Below, piece by piece: positions 23,589-33,640 of a stretch of 64,000 bases of DNA. A program made the translations under genes and the position numbers. Under the pieces are notes generated by a model. That model was given only the letters and a program-made list of their open reading frames with translations. It did no database searches and was not told the DNA's origin. Positions within the stretch are counted from its first letter, which is position 1. Each line of letters begins with the position of its first letter. Origin of the DNA: an uncultured Acidimicrobiales bacterium (lineage in GTDB: Bacteria > Actinomycetota > Acidimicrobiia > Acidimicrobiales > Aldehydirespiratoraceae); assembly GCA_958296055.1 (NCBI GenBank), contig CATQHS010000001.1:2266277-2330276 (forward strand), in the 5' to 3' direction.

Positions 23589-24229
23589 TGAGCTCGGTGG
23601 CGGTTCTGGCCCCCACCGGCGAGCCGGTGGGCGAGGCAGTCCTCGACCGCGGCCTCTTCGGGATCGAGCCCAACGTCGCGGTGATGCATCAGGTGGTCGC
23701 CGCCCAGCTCGCGGCCCGCCGGGCTGGAACCCACTCCACCAAGACCCGAGCCGAGGTGGCTGGAGGAGGGGCCAAGCCCTGGCGCCAGAAGGGCACGGGC
23801 CGGGCCCGCCACGGGTCCATCCGCTCGCCGCAGTGGCGGGGCGGGGGCGTGGCCCACGGCCCCAAGCCCCGCGACTATCGCCAGCGGACCCCCAAGAAGA
23901 TGAAGCGCCTGGCCCTGGCCTCGGCCCTGTCGGACCGGGCCGCGGCCGGCCGGGTCATCGTCGTGGACCGCTGGCGGTTCGAGTCGCCCCGAACGGCCGA
24001 GGGCCGGGCCGCGCTGGCCGCACTCGGGGCCGAGGGCAAGGTTCTAGTGGTGCTGGGCGATGCCGACGAGACGGCCTGGAAGAGCTTCCGCAACCTGGCG
24101 TCGGTCCACTGCCTGCACGCCGACGAGCTGAACACCTACGACGTGCTCGACAGCGATGTCGTCGTGTTCACCAGCGACACCCTTCCGGGCCGGCCGCAGG
24201 CCGAGGACTCCGAGGCCGACGGTGCCTGA
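23588..24229 (+). CDS. rplD: 50S ribosomal protein L4
   Basis: L4 lines the exit tunnel and in many bacteria represses the S10 operon. 213 residues with the tunnel-loop stretch [25 protein letters not shown], split here as [12 protein letters not shown] and SPQWRGGG, and [17 protein letters not shown]. Its stop falls within the first copy of a 43-bp repeat that precedes rplW. Confidence 0.96.
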   Translation: MSSVAVLAPTGEPVGEAVLDRGLFGIEPNVAVMHQVVAAQLAARRAGTHSTKTRAEVAGGGAKPWRQKGTGRARHGSIRSPQWRGGGVAHGPKPRDYRQRTPKKMKRLALASALSDRAAAGRVIVVDRWRFESPRTAEGRAALAALGAEGKVLVVLGDADETAWKSFRNLASVHCLHADELNTYDVLDSDVVVFTSDTLPGRPQAEDSEADGA

Positions 24230-24336
24230 CCGCCGAGATGTCGTCATCCGTTGGGGGTGCCCCGGTGCGTGATCACCGAGACGTCGTCGTCCGTTGGGTG
24301 GGCCCCGGTGCGTGATCACCGAGATGTCGTCATCCG
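24222..24336 (+). repeat. Start region of rplW present in three copies (43-bp period)
   Basis: Copies begin at 24222, 24265 and 24308. Each contains GTGC-TGA-C--CGAGAYGTCGTC. The third copy holds the true rplW GTG start. The first two place similar GTG codons in different frames, because 43 is not a multiple of 3. The first copy overlaps the rplD stop. Confidence 0.85.
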
Positions 24337-24598
24337 CCCCGTCGTGTCCGAGAAGTCCTACGGGCTGATGGCCGACAACGTCTACACCTTCGTGGTGGCC
24401 CCGGACTCGACCAAGCCCGAAATCCGCGACGCGGTCGAGTCCATCTTCGAAGTCACCGTGGTGAAGGTCAACACCCTGCACCGCAAGCCCAAGCGCCGCC
24501 GCGACCGCCGCACCAACCGGTGGGGCCGGCGGCCGGGCCAGAAGCGAGCCCTCGTCACCCTCTCCGAGGGCGACTCGATCGACCTGTTCGAGATCTGA
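24308..24598 (+). CDS. rplW: 50S ribosomal protein L23
   Basis: Exit-tunnel protein that docks trigger factor and SRP. The 96-residue form starting at GTG 24308 reads [18 protein letters not shown], the normal N-terminus. A longer frame from 24251 is produced only by the tandem duplication. It has [18 protein letters not shown] and ends [14 protein letters not shown]. No clear purine-rich site precedes the start; translation may depend on coupling to rplD. Confidence 0.94.
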   Translation: MRDHRDVVIRPVVSEKSYGLMADNVYTFVVAPDSTKPEIRDAVESIFEVTVVKVNTLHRKPKRRRDRRTNRWGRRPGQKRALVTLSEGDSIDLFEI

Positions 24599-24600
24599 CC

Positions 24601-25437
24601 ATGGCCATCCGCAAACGCAAGCCGTCGAGCCCCGGGCGCCGCTTCCAAACGGTGCCCGACTTCTCCGAGATCTCCCGGAGCAAGCCCGAGCGGAGCCTGC
24701 TGGTCAAGCAGTCGTCCACCGGCGGCCGCGACAACCAGGGCCGCAAGACGGCCCGCCACCGCGGCGGCGGCCACAAGCAGCGCTACCGGCGCATCGATTT
24801 CGCCCGCAAGAAGGACGGCGTGCCGGCCACGGTGGCCGCGGTTGAGTACGACCCCAACCGCACCTGCCGCATCGCCCTGCTCCATTACCACGACGGGGAG
24901 AAGCGCTACATCCTCGCCCCCCGGGGAGTGGAGGCCGGCGACGTCTTGATGTCGGGCCAGGGCAGCGAGATACGGCCCGGCAATGCCATGGAGCTGCGCT
25001 ACGTCCCGGTGGGCGCCACGGTGCACAACGTGGAGTTGAAACCCGGCGCCGGCGGCAAGCTGGCCCGCAGCGCCGGGGCCAGCGTCCAACTCGTGGCCAA
25101 GGAGGGCGACTTCGCCACCCTGCGCCTGCCCAGCACTGAGATGCGCCGAGTGCCCATCGGCTGTCGGGCCACCCTCGGAGAGGTCGGCAACGCCGAGCAC
25201 GAGCTGGTCAAACTGGGCAAGGCCGGGCGCAACCGCTGGAAGGGCGTGAAGCCCCAGACTCGGGGAGTGGCCATGAACCCGGTCGACCACCCCTTGGGCG
25301 GCGGCGAGGGCAAGTCTTCGGGCGGCCGCCACCCGGTGTCGCCCTGGGGCCGACCCGAGGGCCGGACCCGGGCCCGCAACAAGAGTTCCGACAAGCTGAT
25401 CGTGCGACGGCGCCGTAAGCGCGGGTCGCGGAGGTAG
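24601..25437 (+). CDS. rplB: 50S ribosomal protein L2
   Basis: Essential for subunit association and peptidyl transfer. 278 residues starting [15 protein letters not shown] at ATG 24601, 2 bases after rplW. Shows [28 protein letters not shown] and the C-terminal [17 protein letters not shown] with the conserved His needed for activity. A longer in-frame opening from 24520 lies inside rplW and is not used. Confidence 0.97.
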   Translation: MAIRKRKPSSPGRRFQTVPDFSEISRSKPERSLLVKQSSTGGRDNQGRKTARHRGGGHKQRYRRIDFARKKDGVPATVAAVEYDPNRTCRIALLHYHDGEKRYILAPRGVEAGDVLMSGQGSEIRPGNAMELRYVPVGATVHNVELKPGAGGKLARSAGASVQLVAKEGDFATLRLPSTEMRRVPIGCRATLGEVGNAEHELVKLGKAGRNRWKGVKPQTRGVAMNPVDHPLGGGEGKSSGGRHPVSPWGRPEGRTRARNKSSDKLIVRRRRKRGSRR

Positions 25438-25440
25438 AAC

Positions 25441-25719
25441 ATGCCGCGCAGTCTCAAGAAGGGCCCGTTCGTCGACGATCATCTGCTGAGGAAGGTCGAC
25501 GAACTCAACGAGAAGAACGAGAAGAAGGTCATCAAGACTTGGTCTCGACGGTCCACCATCATCCCCGACATGGTCGGTCACACCCTGGCCGTGCACGACG
25601 GCCGCAAGCACGTCCCCGTCTACGTCACCGAGACCATGGTCGGCCACAAACTGGGCGAGTTCGCTCCCACCCGCACTTTCCGATTCCACGCCGGCCAGGA
25701 GAGAGGGGCCCGGCGCTGA
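25441..25719 (+). CDS. rpsS: 30S ribosomal protein S19
   Basis: 30S head protein, 92 residues, starting [18 protein letters not shown]. Ends with [21 protein letters not shown]. Start is 3 bases after rplB behind a CGGAGG site; the stop overlaps the rplV ATG by one base. Confidence 0.97.
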   Translation: MPRSLKKGPFVDDHLLRKVDELNEKNEKKVIKTWSRRSTIIPDMVGHTLAVHDGRKHVPVYVTETMVGHKLGEFAPTRTFRFHAGQERGARR

Positions 25720-26243
25720 TGGCCGGAACGAAGACCAACGAGCGGCCCGGCACTAGGGCCCGGGCCAGCTACGTGCGGTCCTCCCCGTACAAAGCCCGAG
25801 TCGTTCTCGACCAGATCCGGGGCAAGAGCTACGCCGAGGCGCTGGAGATCCTGGACTTCTCCGAGCGGGACGTGGCCGTCCCCATTCGCAAGGTCGTCGA
25901 CTCGGCCGTGGCCAACGCCGAGCACAACGACGGCCTCGACGCCGAAGAGCTCTACGTCTCGGCCTGCTACGCCGACGAGGGGCCCACGCTCAAGCGGTGG
26001 CGGCCCCGGGCCCGGGGCCGGGCCACCCAGATCCGCAAGCGGTCCTGCCACATCACCGTGATCGTCAGCCGCTACGACGACGAGGCCCTAGAGGAGTTCA
26101 GAGCCCGGGCCGCGGCCGGCCGGGGCCGCACCGCCTCCGACGCCGAGGCCCGCCGCCGCCGGGTTGCCCGCTCCCGCCCGGCCTCCGGCGACGAGCAGGC
26201 CGTCGGCGAGGAGTCATCCGATGACGAGGCGAGGGAAGCCTGA
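25719..26243 (+). CDS. rplV: 50S ribosomal protein L22, with C-terminal extension
   Basis: The core (residues about 10-125) shows [20 protein letters not shown] and [22 protein letters not shown]. At 174 residues it is some 50 longer than the usual 110-120. The extension is Arg/Ala-rich and then acidic ([13 protein letters not shown]). Extended L22 tails are known in actinobacteria. The stop overlaps the rpsC ATG by one base. Confidence 0.95.
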   Translation: MAGTKTNERPGTRARASYVRSSPYKARVVLDQIRGKSYAEALEILDFSERDVAVPIRKVVDSAVANAEHNDGLDAEELYVSACYADEGPTLKRWRPRARGRATQIRKRSCHITVIVSRYDDEALEEFRARAAAGRGRTASDAEARRRRVARSRPASGDEQAVGEESSDDEAREA

Positions 26244-27139
26244 TGGGTCAGAAAGTCAACCCCTACGGGTTCCGCCTCGGCGTCACCACCGAGTGGAAGA
26301 GCCGGTGGTTCGCCAGCCGAGCCGATTACGCCTCCAACGTCATCGAGGACTGGCAGATCCGGGACTTCTTGATGACCGAGCTCCCGCACGCGGCCATCAG
26401 CCGGGTCGAGGTGGAGCGCACCCGCGACCGGCTGCGGGTGGACGTGCACACGGCCCGCCCCGGCATCGTCATCGGCCGCCGGGGCAGCGAGGCCGACCGG
26501 CTCCGGGCCGGCCTGACCAAGATCAGCGGCAACCCCAAGGTGCAACTCAACATCCAGGAGATAAAGCAGCCTGAGCTGGACGCGGCCCTGATCGCGCAGG
26601 GCGTGGCCGATCAGCTCGCCGGCCGGGTCGCCTTCCGGCGGGCCATGAAGCGAGCGGTGCAGAACGCCCAGAAGGCCGGGGCCCTGGGGATCCGGGTCCA
26701 GTGCTCGGGCCGCCTCGGCGGCTCGGAGATGGCCCGCACCGAGTGGTACCGCGAGGGGCGGGTGCCGTTGCACACCCTGAGGGCCGACGTCGACTACGGC
26801 TTCCGGGAGGCCCGCACCACCTACGGCCGCATCGGGGTGAAGGTCTGGCTCTACAAGGGCGACATCCTGCCCTACCGGACCGTCTCGGAGGACAAGGCCG
26901 AGAAGGAGGCGGCCATGGCCGTGGGCGAGACCTCGGGGCCCGGGGCTCGGCCCCGGCGGATCGTGTCGTCCTCGGCGGCCCGGCGCCGCGACGCGGGCGA
27001 CGACATCGACGAAGAGCCGGCCCCGCTCATCAAGGAAGCCGACCCCGAGTTCGAGAAGCTGCTCGACGAGGAGGCGGCCATCGAGGCGTTCACCCGCGAG
27101 CACCACGAGACGCCCCATTTCCGCCCGGGCGACGACTGA
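26243..27139 (+). CDS. rpsC: 30S ribosomal protein S3
   Basis: mRNA-entry-site protein with a KH domain. 298 residues starting [22 protein letters not shown] motif [15 protein letters not shown], then [29 protein letters not shown]. The core ends near residue 215. The last 80 residues are a charged low-complexity tail, with [21 protein letters not shown]. Long S3 tails are common in actinobacteria. Confidence 0.96.
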   Translation: MGQKVNPYGFRLGVTTEWKSRWFASRADYASNVIEDWQIRDFLMTELPHAAISRVEVERTRDRLRVDVHTARPGIVIGRRGSEADRLRAGLTKISGNPKVQLNIQEIKQPELDAALIAQGVADQLAGRVAFRRAMKRAVQNAQKAGALGIRVQCSGRLGGSEMARTEWYREGRVPLHTLRADVDYGFREARTTYGRIGVKVWLYKGDILPYRTVSEDKAEKEAAMAVGETSGPGARPRRIVSSSAARRRDAGDDIDEEPAPLIKEADPEFEKLLDEEAAIEAFTREHHETPHFRPGDD

Positions 27140-27152
27140 TCGGGGTTCAGCC

Positions 27153-27566
27153 ATGTTGATGCCGCGCAAGGTCCAGCACCGCAAGCACCATCGGGGCCGC
27201 ACCAAGGGGGTCTCCAAGGGCCGGACCGAGGTCACCTTCGGCGACTACGGGATCCAGGCCCTGGAGCCGGGGTGGATCACCTCGCGCCAGATCGAGGCGG
27301 CCCGGGTGGCCATGACCCGCCACATCAAGCGGGGCGGCAAGGTCTGGATCAACATCTTCCCCGACAAGCCCGTCACCCAGAAGCCGGCCGAGACCCGCAT
27401 GGGGTCGGGCAAGGGCAACCCCGAGCACTGGGTGGCGGTGGTCCGCCCCGGCCGGATCTTGTTCGAGTTGTCGTACCACGACGAGCCCATCGCCCGGGCC
27501 GCCATCGCCCGGGCCATCCAGAAGCTGCCGGTCAAGGCCCGGTTCGTTAGCCGGGAGGCGAGCTAG
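27153..27566 (+). CDS. rplP: 50S ribosomal protein L16
   Basis: Organises the A-site finger of the 50S. 137 residues with [51 protein letters not shown] and PEHWVAVV. Could start at either of two ATGs (27153 or 27159). Its TAG abuts the rpmC ATG. Confidence 0.97.
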   Translation: MLMPRKVQHRKHHRGRTKGVSKGRTEVTFGDYGIQALEPGWITSRQIEAARVAMTRHIKRGGKVWINIFPDKPVTQKPAETRMGSGKGNPEHWVAVVRPGRILFELSYHDEPIARAAIARAIQKLPVKARFVSREAS

Positions 27567-27782
27567 ATGGCCCGAGCCAAAATCCTGACCGACCTCGAGG
27601 TCTCCGACCTGGCCGAGCGGCTGGCCGACACCAAGATCGAGCTGTTCAACCTCCGCTTCCAGCACGCCACCGGCCAGCTCGACAACACCGCCCGCATCGG
27701 CCAGGTGAAGAAGGAAGTGGCCCGGGTGCTCACCGAGTTGAGGGCCCGCGAGATCGAGTCGACCGGGAGCGCCGATGACTGA
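27567..27782 (+). CDS. rpmC: 50S ribosomal protein L29
   Basis: Short two-helix protein at the tunnel exit, 71 residues, with [26 protein letters not shown] and [18 protein letters not shown] follows the rplP stop with no gap. Overlaps rpsQ by 8 bases. Confidence 0.95.
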   Translation: MARAKILTDLEVSDLAERLADTKIELFNLRFQHATGQLDNTARIGQVKKEVARVLTELRAREIESTGSADD

Positions 27783-28059
27783 GGAAACCCCCCGATCCGG
27801 CGCCGCCCGGCGCAGATCCCCCAAGGCCCGCGAGGGGCTGGTGGTGTCCAACGGCATGGACAAGACGGCCATCGTCGCCGCCGTCGACCGGGTCCGCCAC
27901 CGCCGCTACGGCAAGACCGTGCGCCGGACCACCCGGTTGGTGGTCCACGATGAGAACAACGAGCTCAACCTGGGCGACCGAGTCCGCGTCTCCGAGACCC
28001 GGCCCCTGTCCAAGACCAAGCGGTGGCGCCTGGTGGAGATACTGGAGCGGGCCCGGTGA
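27775..28059 (+). CDS. rpsQ: 30S ribosomal protein S17
   Basis: 16S rRNA-binding protein. 94 residues: a 20-residue basic N-terminal extension, then [27 protein letters not shown] and [24 protein letters not shown], split around the conserved core. The start lies within the end of rpmC. The stop overlaps the rplN start (GTGA). Confidence 0.95.
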   Translation: MTEETPRSGAARRRSPKAREGLVVSNGMDKTAIVAAVDRVRHRRYGKTVRRTTRLVVHDENNELNLGDRVRVSETRPLSKTKRWRLVEILERAR

Positions 28060-28424
28060 TCCAGCAAGAGTCGAGGCTGCGGGTGGCCGACAACTCCGGG
28101 GCCAAAGAGGTCCTGTGCATCAAGGTCCTCGGCGGCTCCAAGCGCCGCTACGCGTCGATAGGCGACGTGTTCGTGGCCACGGTCAAAGACGCCATCCCCG
28201 GCGCCGGGGTGAAGAAGGGCGATCTGGTTCGCTGCGTCGTGGTGCGCACCCGCAAGGAGCGGCGCCGCCCCGACGGGAGCTACATCCGCTTCGACGAGAA
28301 CGCGGCCGTGCTGATCAACGAGCAGCGCCAGCCCCGCGGCACCCGCATCTTCGGCCCGGTGGGCCGCGAGTTGCGGGACAAGCAGTTCATGCGCATCGTG
28401 TCGCTGGCCCCGGAGGTCCTCTAG
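28056..28424 (+). CDS. rplN: 50S ribosomal protein L14
   Basis: Intersubunit-bridge protein of 122 residues, the exact usual length. The GTG at 28056 gives [20 protein letters not shown]; an upstream in-frame opening at 28023 lies in rpsQ and is rejected. Shows [19 protein letters not shown] and [28 protein letters not shown] at the end. Confidence 0.97.
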   Translation: MIQQESRLRVADNSGAKEVLCIKVLGGSKRRYASIGDVFVATVKDAIPGAGVKKGDLVRCVVVRTRKERRRPDGSYIRFDENAAVLINEQRQPRGTRIFGPVGRELRDKQFMRIVSLAPEVL

Positions 28425-28796
28425 ATGGCCGGCAAGCGCAATCGCCGCTCGATGAGGGCCAAGGCCGTCAAGCGCAAGGGCCGCTCGATGAAGATCGTCA
28501 AGGGCGACCGGGTGGTGGTGCTGTCGGGCCAGGACAAGGGCGCGGTGGGCTCGGTCGAGCGGACTCTGCCCGAGCAGGGAAGGGTGATCGTCGAAGGCGT
28601 CAACGTGGCCCGCAAGCACCAGGCCCCCACCCGCCAGGCCCAGCAGGGCGGGATCATCGACAAGGCCATGCCGGTGGACGCCTCGAACGTGGCCGTGGTG
28701 AGCCCCACCGACGGCAAGCCGACCAGGGTCGGCTACCGCTTCACCCCCGAGGGCCGCAAGGTGCGGATCTGCAAGCGCACCGGAGCCGACCTGTGA
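28425..28796 (+). CDS. rplX: 50S ribosomal protein L24
   Basis: Assembly-initiator protein. The frame from ATG 28425 (directly after the rplN stop) gives 123 residues with a 21-residue basic N-terminal extension before [24 protein letters not shown] shorter start at the internal ATG 28488 would match the minimal family length. I prefer 28425 because there is no gap and a GGAGG lies just upstream. Confidence 0.92.
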   Translation: MAGKRNRRSMRAKAVKRKGRSMKIVKGDRVVVLSGQDKGAVGSVERTLPEQGRVIVEGVNVARKHQAPTRQAQQGGIIDKAMPVDASNVAVVSPTDGKPTRVGYRFTPEGRKVRICKRTGADL

Positions 28797-29374
28797 CGGC
28801 CGCGGCGACGACGGCCTACACCCCCCGGCTCCGGGCCCGGTTCGAAGCCGAGATCAAGCCGGCGCTGCTGGCCGACCTCGGTCTCGACAACGCCATGATG
28901 GCGCCCAGGCTCGACAAGATCGTGCTCAACATGGGGGTGGGCGACGCCATCGGCCAGGCCCGGCTCCTGGAGGGCGCGACGGCCGACATGGAGGCCATCG
29001 CCGGCCAGAAGCCGGTCATAACCCGGGCCAAGCGCCCGCTGGCCAGCTTCAAGCTGCGGGCGGGCATGGCCATCGGGTGCAAGGTCACCCTGAGGGGCGA
29101 CCGCATGTACGAGTTCCTCGATCGACTGATAACGCTGGCCATTCCCCGCATCCGGGACTTCCGCGGGCTGTCGCCCCGATCCTTCGACGGCGGCGGCAAC
29201 TACACCTTCGGAGTGACCGAGCAGCTCATATTCCCCGAGATCGACTACGACACCGTCGACGCCACCCGGGGCATGGACATCACCATCGTCACCACCGCTT
29301 CGTCGGATGGGGCGGGCCGGGCGCTGCTGACGGCATTCGGCTTCCCGTTCCGGCCCGAAGAAGGAGGGAATTAA
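28793..29374 (+). CDS. rplE: 50S ribosomal protein L5
   Basis: 5S rRNA-binding protein, 193 residues from GTG 28793 overlapping the rplX stop (GTGA). Shows [38 protein letters not shown], and [21 protein letters not shown] with [11 protein letters not shown]. The longer open frame upstream is antisense-type noise inside rplN/rplX. Confidence 0.96.
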   Translation: MTAAATTAYTPRLRARFEAEIKPALLADLGLDNAMMAPRLDKIVLNMGVGDAIGQARLLEGATADMEAIAGQKPVITRAKRPLASFKLRAGMAIGCKVTLRGDRMYEFLDRLITLAIPRIRDFRGLSPRSFDGGGNYTFGVTEQLIFPEIDYDTVDATRGMDITIVTTASSDGAGRALLTAFGFPFRPEEGGN

Positions 29375-29380
29375 CCGGAC

Positions 29381-29566
29381 ATGGCCAAGAAGGCTTTGAA
29401 GGAAAAGCAGCGCCGCACCCCCAAGTTCAAGGTGCGGGCCTATACCCGGTGCCGCCGGTGCGGCCGGCCCCGCTCGGTGTACCGGAGGTTCTCCCTCTGC
29501 CGCATCTGCCTGCGCGACCTCGCCCACGCCGGCGAGCTGCCGGGCGTCAAGAAGGCGAGCTGGTGA
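29381..29566 (+). CDS. rpsN: 30S ribosomal protein S14, zinc-binding type Z
   Basis: 61 residues with two Cys pairs (CRRC and CRIC) that bind zinc, and the family sequence [20 protein letters not shown]. This short C+ form indicates no switch to the zinc-free paralogue at this locus. Lies 6 bases after rplE behind GGAGG. Confidence 0.95.
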   Translation: MAKKALKEKQRRTPKFKVRAYTRCRRCGRPRSVYRRFSLCRICLRDLAHAGELPGVKKASW

Positions 29567-29578
29567 GGTGACTCCAAG

Positions 29579-29983
29579 ATGACCATGACCGACCCGATCG
29601 CCGACATGCTCACCCGCATTCGCAACGCCAACACGGCCATGCACGACGAGGTCTCGATGCCCTCCTCCGGCCAGAAGCGGGCTCTGGCCGAAGTGCTGAA
29701 GCGAGAGGGCTACATCACCTCTTTCACCGAGGAGAGCAACGGCCCGCGGCCCGGCCGGACCCTGACCATCGAGATGAAGTACTCGCCCGAGCGGGACCGC
29801 GTCATCACCGGGCTTCGGCGGGTGTCCAAGCCCGGTCTGCGCATCTACCGCAAGCGCAGTGAGATTCCCAGGGTTCAGGGCGGTCTGGGCGTGGCCGTGG
29901 TCTCCACCAGCCGGGGCCTGATGAGCGACCGCGAGGCGAGGAAGAACCGCATGGGCGGCGAGATCCTCTGCTTCGTGTGGTGA
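29579..29983 (+). CDS. rpsH: 30S ribosomal protein S8
   Basis: Central-domain 16S rRNA-binding protein, in E. coli the spc operon repressor. 134 residues: [35 protein letters not shown], and a C-terminal [31 protein letters not shown] pattern. Start ATG 29579 or 29585. Confidence 0.96.
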   Translation: MTMTDPIADMLTRIRNANTAMHDEVSMPSSGQKRALAEVLKREGYITSFTEESNGPRPGRTLTIEMKYSPERDRVITGLRRVSKPGLRIYRKRSEIPRVQGGLGVAVVSTSRGLMSDREARKNRMGGEILCFVW

Positions 29984-29993
29984 GGGGGCGGCC

Positions 29994-30533
29994 GTGAGCC
30001 GAGTGGGCGGCGCCCCCATCGCCGTGCCTAGCGGCGTGGAGGTCGCCATAAGCGGCCGAACCGTCACGGTCGAGGGGGCCAAGGGCAAGCTGCGGCGCGA
30101 CCTCCCGGATCCCATCACCGCCCGCTTGGCCGACGACGTCTTGTACTTGGAGCGGCCCGACGAGGCCAAGCGGACCAAGTCGCTCCACGGCCTGGCCCGG
30201 TCGCTGGTGCAGAACATGGTGATCGGGGTGAGCGAGGGGTTCGTGAAGGAGCTTCGGATACAGGGGGTCGGGTACCGGGCCCACTCCAAGGGCCCGGGAT
30301 CCATCGAGTTGGCGCTCGGGTTCAGCCATCCGGTGCTGATCACCGCTCCCGATGGAGTGGAGCTGGAGGTGCCCAACCAGACCCGGATCCTGGTGAAGGG
30401 GATCGACAAGCAGGTGGTCGGCCAGGTGGCGGCCGACATCCGCAAGTGGCGTAAGCCCGAGCCCTACAAGGGCAAGGGAATCCGCTACGCCGACGAGCGG
30501 GTGGTCCGCAAGGCCGGGAAGGCGGCCAAATGA
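29994..30533 (+). CDS. rplF: 50S ribosomal protein L6
   Basis: Factor-binding-site protein, 179 residues: [41 protein letters not shown], and the end [21 protein letters not shown] start 10 bases after rpsH behind GGGGGCGG. Overlaps the rplR start by 4 bases (ATGA). Confidence 0.96.
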   Translation: MSRVGGAPIAVPSGVEVAISGRTVTVEGAKGKLRRDLPDPITARLADDVLYLERPDEAKRTKSLHGLARSLVQNMVIGVSEGFVKELRIQGVGYRAHSKGPGSIELALGFSHPVLITAPDGVELEVPNQTRILVKGIDKQVVGQVAADIRKWRKPEPYKGKGIRYADERVVRKAGKAAK

Positions 30534-30907
30534 CGACGGGACGGGCCGCCAAGCGCCGCACCGGGCGGCTCCGCCGCCATCGGCGGGTGCGCAAGAGCGT
30601 TCGGGGCACCCCCGAGAGGCCCCGCCTGTCGGTGTTTCGCTCCAGCCGTCACATGGTCGCGCAGGTCATCGACGACACCGCCGGCGTCACCCTGGTGTCG
30701 GCGTCCACGCTCGAACCCGACCTGAGGGCGGCCAACGGCGGCAACGGCGGCAACGTGGCCGCGGCGGCCGGCGTCGGTACGGTGGTGGCCGAACGGGCCT
30801 TCAAGGTCGGCATCTCGGCGGTGGTGTTCGACCGGGGCGGCTACCGCTACCACGGCCGGGTGGCCGCGTTGGCCGAGGCCGCCCGCCAAGCCGGACTGGA
30901 GTTCTAG
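30530..30907 (+). CDS. rplR: 50S ribosomal protein L18
   Basis: 5S rRNA-binding protein, 125 residues: [36 protein letters not shown], and [21 protein letters not shown] short Asn-Gly-Gly repeat (NGGNGGN) lies at about residues 65-71, encoded by a 9-bp tandem repeat near 30730. Stop overlaps the rpsE GTG. Confidence 0.95.
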   Translation: MTTGRAAKRRTGRLRRHRRVRKSVRGTPERPRLSVFRSSRHMVAQVIDDTAGVTLVSASTLEPDLRAANGGNGGNVAAAAGVGTVVAERAFKVGISAVVFDRGGYRYHGRVAALAEAARQAGLEF

Positions 30908-31491
30908 TGGCAGATGAAACCCCCGCCCCCGAGAGCCAGTTGCGCGAGTCGCGGGTCATCAATATCAATCGGGTGGCCAAGGTCGTCAAAGGCGGCCGCC
31001 GGTTCTCCTTCACCGCCTTGGTGGTGATCGGCGACGGCGCCGGCCGGGTGGGCCTGGGCTACGGCAAGGCCAAGGAGGTGCCGCTGGCCATCCAGAAGGG
31101 CACCGAGGAAGCCAAGCGCAACCTGTTCTCGGTGCCGATGGCGGGCAGCACCGTGGTGCATCCGGTGATCGGGACCATGGGCGCGGGGCGGGTGCTGATC
31201 AAGCCGGCCGCCCCCGGCACCGGCGTCATCGCCGGCGGCGCCGCCCGGGCCATCATGGAGGAGGCGGGCATCGGCGATGTGCTCTGCAAGTCCCTGGGCT
31301 CGCCCAACCACATCAACGTGGCCAGGGCCACCATCTCCGGCCTCCAGGCTCTGCGCCGCCCCGACGAGGTCGCCCGCCTGAGAGGCCTCGATCCCGAAGA
31401 GCTATTGCCCGCGGGCCTGTGGACCGCCTACAAGCAGACCATGCGGTCTAGATCCGGCCCGACGTCCGCCCCCGCGGCCGAGGCAGTGTGA
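30907..31491 (+). CDS. rpsE: 30S ribosomal protein S5
   Basis: Decoding-fidelity protein. 194 residues: [49 protein letters not shown], and [19 protein letters not shown] start overlaps the rplR stop. Residues usually altered by spectinomycin resistance (VKGGRRFSF loop) look standard. Confidence 0.96.
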   Translation: MADETPAPESQLRESRVININRVAKVVKGGRRFSFTALVVIGDGAGRVGLGYGKAKEVPLAIQKGTEEAKRNLFSVPMAGSTVVHPVIGTMGAGRVLIKPAAPGTGVIAGGAARAIMEEAGIGDVLCKSLGSPNHINVARATISGLQALRRPDEVARLRGLDPEELLPAGLWTAYKQTMRSRSGPTSAPAAEAV

Positions 31492-31673
31492 TGGAGCTGG
31501 TGGTCACCCAGATCCGCTCGGCCATCGGGACCAAGCCCAAGCAGCGGGGCACGCTGCGGGCGCTCGGCTTGGGCCGCGTCGGCAAGCAGAACCGGTTGCC
31601 AGACCGTCCCGAGATCCGGGGGATGATCCAAAGGGTGCCCCATCTCGTGCGGGTCGAGGAGGCAGACCGATGA
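31491..31673 (+). CDS. rpmD: 50S ribosomal protein L30
   Basis: 60 residues: [37 protein letters not shown] and RGMIQRVPHLVRVEE. ATG 31491 overlaps the rpsE stop by one base; an alternative GTG is 3 bases earlier. Its stop region (RVEEADR then ATGA) is the first copy of a 44-bp-period duplication that also carries the rplO start. Confidence 0.93.
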   Translation: MELVVTQIRSAIGTKPKQRGTLRALGLGRVGKQNRLPDRPEIRGMIQRVPHLVRVEEADR

Positions 31674-31719
31674 TCGGGTCCCGCGGCTGGCTGCGGGTCG
31701 AGGAGGCAGACCGATGATC
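31648..31719 (+). repeat. Duplicated rplO ribosome-binding site and start, with a 15-codon mini-ORF
   Basis: A 28-base block containing GAGGAGGCAGACCGATGATC occurs at 31648-31675 and 31692-31719. The first copy creates ATG 31670 overlapping the rpmD stop. That ATG opens a 15-residue frame (MIGSRGWLRVEEADR) ending in a TGA that overlaps the real rplO ATG (31714). The mini-ORF repeats the last seven residues of L30. Confidence 0.85.
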
Positions 31720-32208
31720 AAGCTTCACGATCTGCGCTCCAACTCGGGGTCGCGCCGGTCGGCCAAGAGAGTGGGCCGCGGCATCGGCGGCAAGGGCGGC
31801 AAGACCGCGGGCCGGGGCACCAAGGGCCAGCGGGCCCGAAGCAAGGTTCCGGTCGGCTTCGAGGGCGGCCAGATGCCCTTGGTCCAGCGGGTGCCCAAGT
31901 GGCGGGGTTTCACCAACCCGTTCCGGGTGGAGTACCAGGCCGTCAACCTCGACACCATCGACGCCTCCGGCCTCGACGAGATCTCGCCTGAGATCCTGCA
32001 CGCCAGGGGTTTGGTGTCAAAGGGGGCGCTGGTCAAAGTGCTGGGCCGGGGCCGCATCGGCCGAGCGGTCGAGGTGAGGGCCCACGCGGTGTCGGCTGCG
32101 GCCGCCGAGGCCATCGCCGAAGCGGGGGGCAGCGTCGAGATCGTGGCCAAGCCGTGGGGCGACCGCCGACCCGCCCACGGAAGCTACAACCAGCACACCA
32201 ACCGCTGA
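31714..32208 (+). CDS. rplO: 50S ribosomal protein L15
   Basis: Late-assembly 50S protein, 164 residues: MIKLHDLRSNSGSRRSAKRVGRG, GKTAGRGTKGQRAR, FEGGQMPLVQRVPKWRGF. The C-terminus is slightly longer than average. A GAGGAGG site lies 7 bases before the ATG. secY follows after 15 bases. Confidence 0.96.
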   Translation: MIKLHDLRSNSGSRRSAKRVGRGIGGKGGKTAGRGTKGQRARSKVPVGFEGGQMPLVQRVPKWRGFTNPFRVEYQAVNLDTIDASGLDEISPEILHARGLVSKGALVKVLGRGRIGRAVEVRAHAVSAAAAEAIAEAGGSVEIVAKPWGDRRPAHGSYNQHTNR

Positions 32209-32223
32209 GAACGGGGGCAGGCC

Positions 32224-33552
32224 GTGCTGAACCGCGTGCTCAACATGTTCCGCATACCGGATCTGCGGAACAAGATCCTGTTCACCCTGGCCATGATCGG
32301 CGTCTATCGCCTGGGCGCCTTCATCCCCGCTCCCGGCGTCGACATCGACGCGGTGCAGCTCCTGCGGGACCAAGCCAACTCGGTGGGCGGGATACTCGGC
32401 TTCGTGCAGTTGTTCTCGGGCGGGGCCCTGACCCAGTTCGCCATCTTCGCCCTGGGCATCATGCCCTACATCACGGCCTCGATCATCATGCAGGTTCTCG
32501 GCGTGGTCATCCCCCGCATAGAGCAGTGGCAGCAGCAGGGGGCGGTCGGCCAGCGCAAGATCACCCAGTGGACTCGCTACCTGACCGTCGGCATCGCCTT
32601 GGTGCAGTCCACCAGCTTCGCCTTCCTGTTCCACAGCGGGGCCCTGGTCGGGGGGATCGACCTGCTCCCCAACTTCACCGTGTGGACCGTGTTCGTGGTG
32701 GTCCTCACCCTCACCACCGGCACTGCCCTGCTGATGTGGATGGGCGAGCTCATCACCCAGAGGGGCATCGGCAACGGCATGTCGTTGCTCATCTTCGCCA
32801 GCGTGGTGTCGACGCTGCCGGCCCAGTTCACCGCCGTTCACACCAACAACGGCGTCAACGCCCTCATCGGCTTCCTGCTGGTGGCGCTGGCGCTGATGGT
32901 GGCCATCGTCTTCGTCGAGCAGGGCCAGCGTCGCATACCGGTGCAGTTCGCCAAGCGGGTGGTCGGACGGCGCATGTACGGCGGCCAGAGCACCTACATC
33001 CCGCTCAAGGTCAACCAGTCGGGGGTGATCCCCATCATCTTCGCCAGCTCGGTTCTGTACCTTCCCACGCTGATCGGCGCGGCCATGCCCTCGGGGGGCA
33101 TCGGCGGCAGCATCCAGGGGTTCATCCAGGATCACCTGACCACGCCGACCAGCCCGGTGTACCTGTTCTTCTTCGGGTTGATGATCATCGGCTTCGCCTA
33201 CTTCTACACGGCCATCACCTTCGATCCGGCCAAGCAGGCCGACACCATCCGCAAGCAGGGCGGCTTCATTCCCGGCATCCGGCCGGGGCCCCAGACCGAG
33301 CGCTACCTGGGCCGGATCCTGTCCCGCATCACCTTCCCCGGCGCGCTGTTCATCGCCGCGGTGGCCCTGGTGCCCTCCATCCTCATCGCACTCACCATCG
33401 GCACCGACGTGGGCGCGGGGGCGGGCGGCGGCGCCGGGGGGTTCGCCTTCGGGGGCATCTCGCTGCTCATCGCCGTCGGCGTGGCGCTGGAGACCATGAA
33501 ACAGATCGACAGCCAGTTGATGATGCGCAACTACGAGGGCTTCCTCAAGTGA
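32224..33552 (+). CDS. secY: Protein translocase subunit SecY
   Basis: Channel subunit of the Sec translocon, 442 residues and ten membrane segments. Motifs: MFRIPDLRNKILFTLAMIGVYRLGAFIPAPG (start), GIMPYITASIIMQ, the cytoplasmic loop QRRIPVQFAKRVVGRRMYGGQ, and TIRKQGGFIPGIRPG. The last periplasmic loop carries an unusual Gly/Ala-rich stretch (GAGAGGGAGG). GTG start. Confidence 0.97.
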   Translation: MLNRVLNMFRIPDLRNKILFTLAMIGVYRLGAFIPAPGVDIDAVQLLRDQANSVGGILGFVQLFSGGALTQFAIFALGIMPYITASIIMQVLGVVIPRIEQWQQQGAVGQRKITQWTRYLTVGIALVQSTSFAFLFHSGALVGGIDLLPNFTVWTVFVVVLTLTTGTALLMWMGELITQRGIGNGMSLLIFASVVSTLPAQFTAVHTNNGVNALIGFLLVALALMVAIVFVEQGQRRIPVQFAKRVVGRRMYGGQSTYIPLKVNQSGVIPIIFASSVLYLPTLIGAAMPSGGIGGSIQGFIQDHLTTPTSPVYLFFFGLMIIGFAYFYTAITFDPAKQADTIRKQGGFIPGIRPGPQTERYLGRILSRITFPGALFIAAVALVPSILIALTIGTDVGAGAGGGAGGFAFGGISLLIAVGVALETMKQIDSQLMMRNYEGFLK

Positions 33553-33640
33553 GCCGGTCCTGGGCGGCGCGCCGGGGCAAGTGCTTCCGCCGGTGAGCTT
33601 GAGGCTGAAAGGGCCCGACCGCGAAGGCCGCCTCGAATAG

